Shown here in pieces: positions 6,939-9,808 of a stretch of DNA of 9,808 bases. The stretch's first letter is position 1; each line of letters starts with the position of its first letter. The notes under the pieces are model-generated. The model worked only from the letters and a program-made list of their open reading frames with translations, had not been told where the DNA came from and searched no databases. This DNA is from Promethearchaeota archaeon (GTDB taxonomy: Archaea; Asgardarchaeota; Lokiarchaeia; Sigynarchaeales; SOKP01), in assembly GCA_030668025.1 (NCBI GenBank), contig DAOUUT010000131.1, positions 1-9,808 of the forward strand, read 5' to 3'. A program made the translations under genes and the position numbers.

Positions 6939-6951
6939 TCTACATATTAAA
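6939..6951 (-). promoter_or_regulatory. TATA-like element plus TATGTAGAC motif before the PAP2 gene
   Basis: Read on the minus strand, TTTTAATATGTAGAC combines a possible TATA box with TATGTAGAC. The plus-strand form GTCTACATA recurs exactly at 7066-7074, in the promoter of the first 2TM/PadR module. The position suits a transcript start around 6920. Regulation of the phosphatase by the same PadR is a guess from this shared 9-mer. Confidence 0.3.
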
Positions 6952-7025
6952 ACTTTTTCATACATATCATAAGTTTGATACTTTTAATACTTTGAATTAA
7001 TTTTTTTGTTTTACTAAGTTTTTTC

Positions 7026-7067
7026 AACAAACGATTATTGTTCTATAACAAATGACTATTGTCAGGT
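7026..7067 (+). repeat. Tandem 21-bp direct repeat with palindromic units
   Basis: Two adjacent 21-bp units start at 7026 (AACAAACGATTATTGT) and 7047 (AACAAATGACTATTGT). Fourteen of their first 16 bases match. The first unit contains the inverted repeat AACAA-N7-TTGTT (7026-7042), and the second has the same arrangement with one mismatch. Two palindromic sites two helical turns apart, just upstream of a promoter, is the layout expected of a cooperative operator. It ends at the TCTACATAGA palindrome. I did not find this pair upstream of the second module, although TCAACAAA (7024-7031) recurs at 8483-8490. Confidence 0.5.
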
Positions 7068-7084
7068 CTACATAGATTTATAAA
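7067..7084 (+). promoter_or_regulatory. Palindrome TCTACATAGA abutting a TATA box, 2TM/PadR module 1
   Basis: TCTACATAGA (7067-7076; arms TCTA and TAGA) is followed at once by TTTATAAA (7077-7084), a good archaeal TATA box. The predicted transcript start is near 7107, giving a leader of about 64 nt before the ATG at 7171. A protein bound to the palindrome would cover the BRE/TATA region and could block TBP/TFB. The same palindrome class occurs in front of module 2, which suggests control by the encoded PadR proteins. Confidence 0.45.
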
Positions 7085-7170
7085 TGATTATTTCTTTATA
7101 TTATTTAGAATTAAAAAATATTAATTTAAAATCGAATTAAGCAAAAATTACCGTGATGTGAACAAATATT

Positions 7171-7686
7171 ATGAATGAACGTAAATATAACGGTTTTTCA
7201 GAGGAGCATCTTCGTCGTATAGCCCTCCGAAAAGTGAACTTTAGAATGTCTGTAAAAATACACATAAGCGTATTCATTACTGTCTGCATTTTTCTTACCG
7301 TTATAAACTTGGTTTTTACGCATATGTTTTGGTGGGTGATATTTCCTATCTTTGGATGGCTTATTGGCATTGCTGAGCACATAACATCTTATATAATATA
7401 TGCGCGAGGAGTATATCCGTCGGCAAAGAGAGGCGTAATTTATCATTCAGTGGCATACATATTCGTAATGTTGTTTTTATTTGTAATTGATGAATTCTTT
7501 ACGCCTACTTTTTATTGGGCACAATTTCCGGGATTTTTCTGGGGTACAGGATTAATAATTCACTTGGTTACATATTATATCTATCATCGTCCTTCGATTG
7601 ATGAACAAGGAGTATTAAAGTCAAGAAGGGAACGTGCCGTTGAAAAAGAAATGGGAAAAATGCAAAATCGACAAAAAGAGGAATAG
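7171..7686 (+). CDS. Four-helix membrane protein with two 2TM-like units (module 1)
   Basis: This 171-residue protein has a polar N-terminus (1-26, FSEEHLRRIALRK), four hydrophobic helices and a charged helical tail (SRRERAVEKEMGKMQ, 151-165). The helices form two similar hairpins, about 29-77 and 88-138. Each has an aromatic FPxFxW turn (FPIFGWLIG at 58-66; FPGFFWGTG at 119-127) and ends in a His-containing segment. This resembles the Pfam 2TM domain, duplicated, with the family's usual Glu/Arg-rich tail after the second unit. Histidines 31, 70, 92 and 131 lie at helix ends or within helices. No enzyme motif is present; a sensing, scaffolding or membrane-stress role is conceivable but unproven. 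A weak GTGATG (7153-7158) is the only possible ribosome site. The gene is 18 bp before a PadR gene and very probably co-transcribed with it. A paralog lies at 8608-9135. Confidence 0.8.
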   Translation: MNERKYNGFSEEHLRRIALRKVNFRMSVKIHISVFITVCIFLTVINLVFTHMFWWVIFPIFGWLIGIAEHITSYIIYARGVYPSAKRGVIYHSVAYIFVMLFLFVIDEFFTPTFYWAQFPGFFWGTGLIIHLVTYYIYHRPSIDEQGVLKSRRERAVEKEMGKMQNRQKEE

Positions 7687-7687
7687 T

Positions 7688-7694
7688 TGAGGAG
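7688..7694 (+). promoter_or_regulatory. Ribosome binding site for PadR 1
   Basis: TGAGGAG lies 10 nt before the ATG at 7705, immediately after the stop codon of the 2TM gene. It supports the ATG start and independent re-initiation within a two-gene operon. PadR 2 has no comparable site before its start. Confidence 0.6.
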
Positions 7695-7704
7695 TTAAAT
7701 TAAA

Positions 7705-8349
7705 ATGTGGCTGGGAAAATTCTTAGATTTGGAAGATGATATTGAAACGTTGAGATCTAAAATCAAACAAGAAATTTTTAAAAAAATAAAAAAAAATAAG
7801 CTAACTCCTCTCGAATTCACTACAATCGAAGTAATTTTCAATAGCAACGCCCTCTCAGGCTATGATATTATCCAAACTTTAAATAAACACTTTGCTGGGA
7901 CATGGAAAGCTAGGTCTGGTACGATCTACCCAATTTTGTCCAAGCTGGAGCGAAATGGCTTCTTAAAATCTAAAACGGTTAAAAGTCCAATTGGCCCGAT
8001 CCGAAAAGTTTATTCTCTATCGGATGCTGGAGAAGAAATATTAAAATTGAAGGTGAATAAAAATTTCTTTGACCAACTTAAGTTTTTGGAGAACTTTATC
8101 ATAGAATTATCTTCCATCTATGTGAAATCACATCCTAACCAAGTAAGGAAAAATACCATCGGTGAAGTGCTAACAACTTTAAACGAGTCTTTCGAAAGGA
8201 TAAAAGAAAGTATTCCTTCAACTCTTAGGTTTAAGGCAAAGTGCACAAGTTGCGGTATTGAAATCGGTAGGAAAGTGGCTTACTGCCCTTTCTGTGGAAT
8301 TCAATTAGCTCCTGAGGAAGAAAGCGAAGTAGAAAACTCAATTGTATAA
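7705..8349 (+). CDS. PadR-family transcription regulator with C-terminal zinc ribbon (module 1)
   Basis: This 214-residue DNA-binding protein begins with a charged helix (9-32). A PadR winged helix follows (about 33-115): LTPLEFTTIEVIF, SGYDIIQTLNKHF, the recognition-helix region SGTIYPILSKLERNGFL (71-87), and the wing ending in RKVYSLSDAGEEIL (100-113). A helical dimerisation segment (115-170) follows. The C-terminus is an added four-Cys zinc ribbon (Cys180, 183, 194, 197; CTSCG ... CPFCG) with an acidic tail. Standard PadR proteins lack this ribbon; it may sense metal or redox state, or bind a partner. PadR proteins usually repress their own operon and release DNA on binding a small ligand. 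It is 18 bp downstream of a 2TM-like membrane gene with a good ribosome site, so it probably controls that gene through the palindromes upstream. Confidence 0.9.
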   Translation: MWLGKFLDLEDDIETLRSKIKQEIFKKIKKNKLTPLEFTTIEVIFNSNALSGYDIIQTLNKHFAGTWKARSGTIYPILSKLERNGFLKSKTVKSPIGPIRKVYSLSDAGEEILKLKVNKNFFDQLKFLENFIIELSSIYVKSHPNQVRKNTIGEVLTTLNESFERIKESIPSTLRFKAKCTSCGIEIGRKVAYCPFCGIQLAPEEESEVENSIV

Positions 8350-8390
8350 GAATAAAATCTCTTTATATATCGTTTAAATTAACTTTAAAA

Positions 8391-8413
8391 TTATTTTTTT
8401 CATTCTTTTTTTC
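8391..8413 (+). terminator. T-rich probable terminator after PadR 1
   Basis: Two T runs (seven T at 8394-8400, then another after CATTC up to 8412) follow the PadR 1 stop by about 45 bp. An AAGAA-A-TTCTT mini-palindrome comes just after. This fits an oligo-T archaeal terminator separating module 1 from module 2. Confidence 0.4.
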
Positions 8414-8451
8414 AAGAAATTCTTTTAGTCTTCTTAAGGATGTATTTCCTG

Positions 8452-8500
8452 TCTATGTAGTTTCAACACAATCTATGTAGAATCAACAAATTTTTAAATA
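8452..8500 (+). promoter_or_regulatory. Doubled TCTATGTAG motif and TATA box, 2TM/PadR module 2
   Basis: TCTATGTAGTTTCAACACA (8452-8470) and TCTATGTAGAATCAACAAA (8472-8490) form a direct repeat with an exact 20-bp period, two turns of the helix. The second contains the full palindrome TCTATGTAGA, the same class as TCTACATAGA before module 1. A TATA-like TTTTTAAATA (8491-8500) follows directly, which predicts a transcript start near 8522 and an AT-rich leader of about 86 nt before the GTG at 8608. Binding of a PadR dimer pair here would touch the TBP/TFB site. The repressor identity is inference. Confidence 0.5.
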
Positions 8501-8607
8501 ATTAAAATTATTAAATAATCAGCAAATCATAAACTATTCATCATAAAAAAATATAAAAATAATATAAAGATAATAAATATAACTAAAATTACCTGGGACG
8601 AATAATC

Positions 8608-9135
8608 GTGAATGAATCTAATGAAAATGGTTTTTCAGAAGAAAATCTCCGCCGTATAGCCGCTTTGAAAATAAAATTTCGACTTTCAGTCAAAATTCAT
8701 TTAACCGCCTATATATTTACGATAGTGTTATTAATTTCAATAAATGCCCTATTTACTCCATTCTTAGCGTGGGTTATTTTTCCAATTTTTGGTTGGTTGA
8801 TAGGATTGGTTATTCATTTAACCGCATATATAGTATATGCGAGAGGTGTTTACCCCATTGCTAAAAGAGGTGTAATTTTTAATACGGTAATTTATATTGT
8901 TGTAATACTATTTTTGTTTATTGTTAACGATTATACTAACCTTATACTAAATGTACCCTTTTTGTTTTACTGGTTTGTTTTTCCCGCCTTCTTTTGGGGC
9001 TTAGCTTTGATAATACACTATATAGTATACTTAGGGTTCTATAATAAGAAACTCTATGAAGAAGGCGAAAGACAATCACGTATGGAGCGAGCAATAGAAA
9101 AAGAAATGCTTAAAATGAGAAAAAAAAGTGCGTAA
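8608..9135 (+). CDS. Four-helix membrane protein with two 2TM-like units (module 2)
   Basis: This 175-residue paralog of the protein at 7171-7686 is identical at 61 of the first 100 positions by hand count, including a perfectly shared WVIFPIFGWLIG turn and YARGVYP linker. It has the same order: a polar N-terminus (GFSEENLRRIA), hairpin one (about 29-77), hairpin two (about 88-144) and a charged tail (SRMERAIEKEMLKM). Six residues are inserted in the second hairpin (NLILNVPFLF region). Histidines 31 and 70 are kept and His137 matches His131 of the paralog, but position 92 is Asn. The GTG start aligns exactly with the paralog's ATG, and AAAATTACC (8585-8593) before it also occurs before the paralog (7144-7152), which supports this start. 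The ribosome site is weak. It lies 29 bp before PadR 2. Function unknown. Confidence 0.8.
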   Translation: MNESNENGFSEENLRRIAALKIKFRLSVKIHLTAYIFTIVLLISINALFTPFLAWVIFPIFGWLIGLVIHLTAYIVYARGVYPIAKRGVIFNTVIYIVVILFLFIVNDYTNLILNVPFLFYWFVFPAFFWGLALIIHYIVYLGFYNKKLYEEGERQSRMERAIEKEMLKMRKKSA

Positions 9136-9164
9136 TTAAAAGAATTGTAAATGGTAAAATCCGA

Positions 9165-9808
9165 ATGTGGTTAGGTAAATCTCTAGATCTCGAAGAAGAT
9201 ATGGCGGAAATACGTTCAAAAATTAAACGGGAAATTTTTGACAATGTTAAAAAGAGAAGATTAACACCACTCGAATTTACGATTATAGAACACATATTTA
9301 ATAACCAAATAATCTCGGGTTATGATTTAATCAGGGTTTTAAACGAACACTTTGCAGGGACGTGGGAAGCTCAATCTGGTACCATTTACCCGCTTCTATC
9401 TAAGTTAAAGGGAGACGGATTCTTAAAAGTAAGGACCGTCAAAACCCAAGTTGGTCCGCTTCGAAAAGTCTATTCTCTATCGGAAGCTGGAGAAGAAATC
9501 TTGAAAGTAAAGGTAAATAAAAACTTCTTAGACCAACTTAAGTTTGTTCGAAACGTTTTAGTTGAACTCTCTTCAATTTACATTAACTCCTTTCCCGAGG
9601 AAGTAAAAGAAGAGAAAATCAAGGAAATACAGAAGTTAATGAAGGAACTTACTGAATATGTAATTGAAACGATCCCTTCTTCAGTTGACTTTAAAGTAAA
9701 ATGTTCTAACTGTGGTTCTGAAGTAGGTCGAGAAGGGGCTCGCTTTTGTCCTTATTGTAGCGCCTCATTATTTGAGGAAGATAACACTAAAGAAGGAGAT
9801 ACTAAAAA
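9165..9808 (+). CDS. PadR-family regulator with C-terminal zinc ribbon (module 2), 3' end outside window
   Basis: An ATG at 9165 opens a frame that reads 214 codons to the right edge without a stop. The protein opens MWLGKSLDLEEDM and is identical to PadR 1 at 66 of the first 100 residues by hand count, so the start is well supported despite no clear ribosome site. The winged helix (33-115) carries SGYDLIRVLNEHFAGTW and the recognition region SGTIYPLLSKLKGDGFL. A helical segment follows (115-170). The zinc ribbon has Cys180, 183, 195 and 198, with one residue more between pairs than PadR 1, and the final FCPYC lacks the usual following Gly. An acidic tail (FEEDNTKEGD) begins before the edge, so only a few residues are probably missing. 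It probably regulates its own 2TM-containing operon. Cross-regulation with PadR 1 is possible because the recognition regions are similar. Confidence 0.88.
   Translation, partial: MWLGKSLDLEEDMAEIRSKIKREIFDNVKKRRLTPLEFTIIEHIFNNQIISGYDLIRVLNEHFAGTWEAQSGTIYPLLSKLKGDGFLKVRTVKTQVGPLRKVYSLSEAGEEILKVKVNKNFLDQLKFVRNVLVELSSIYINSFPEEVKEEKIKEIQKLMKELTEYVIETIPSSVDFKVKCSNCGSEVGREGARFCPYCSASLFEEDNTKEGDTK

Noticed and set aside
7026..7067. Short CRISPR-like array
   Set aside because: There are only two abutting units with no spacer between them, so it is a tandem operator-type repeat rather than a CRISPR array.
6902..7170. Possible small gene or RNA in the 269-bp PAP2/2TM intergenic region
   Set aside because: I found no open frame with a ribosome site and no stable GC-rich fold. 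The region is explained by two divergent promoters and the repeats listed.
7137..7446. Two minus-strand open frames over the first 2TM gene
   Set aside because: They lie opposite a gene whose protein is conserved in the paralogous module; they are antisense shadows.
8350..8607. Possible small gene or riboswitch in the 258-bp gap before module 2
   Set aside because: The stretch is very AT-rich, without a convincing frame or conserved RNA fold; terminator tracts and the promoter/operator account for it.

Overview
The window looks archaeal, and an Asgard/Lokiarchaeia-like or similar anaerobic archaeon is my best guess. This is an inference. The DNA is AT-rich with heavy AGA/ATA codon use. Starts include GTG and TTG, behind GAGGTGA/GGAGG ribosome sites or, in one case, an apparently leaderless ATG. 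Promoters look like TATA boxes about 25-30 bp before transcript starts, with T-rich tracts after genes. The gene content (thiolase-like proteins paired with DUF35 Zn-ribbon/OB-fold proteins, a DUF1847 protein, PadR regulators with a C-terminal zinc ribbon) fits an anaerobic archaeon, although none of it is exclusive to archaea.

Region 1 (2-3330) is a tight four-gene operon: a DUF35 protein cut by the left edge, two thiolase-fold proteins, and a second DUF35 protein. Gaps are 2-18 bp. Both thiolase-like proteins lack the usual nucleophilic Cys and the GHP His, so ordinary thiolysis is doubtful. They more likely form a DUF35-dependent acyl-CoA complex with other chemistry (for example retro-aldol cleavage), or have lost catalysis.

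Region 2 (3331-4747) holds a small nitroreductase with its own, probably leaderless, promoter. It converges on a DUF1847 Cys-rich putative metal-binding protein on the minus strand. Region 3 (4748-6901) has a major facilitator transporter (+) converging on a PAP2-type membrane phosphatase (-).

Region 4 (6902-9808) is the most unusual part. It holds two tandem copies of a two-gene module: a four-helix membrane protein made of two 2TM-like units, followed by a PadR regulator with a C-terminal four-Cys zinc ribbon. The copies are about 60-66% identical over their first 100 residues. Both modules have a short palindrome (TCTAYRTAGA) beside a candidate TATA box, and a related half-copy lies in the PAP2 promoter region. 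This suggests a PadR-controlled membrane module, perhaps autoregulated. The second PadR gene runs off the right edge with no stop codon in the window.

No rRNA, tRNA, CRISPR array, insertion sequence or integrase was seen. No gene-free gap exceeds 300 bases.
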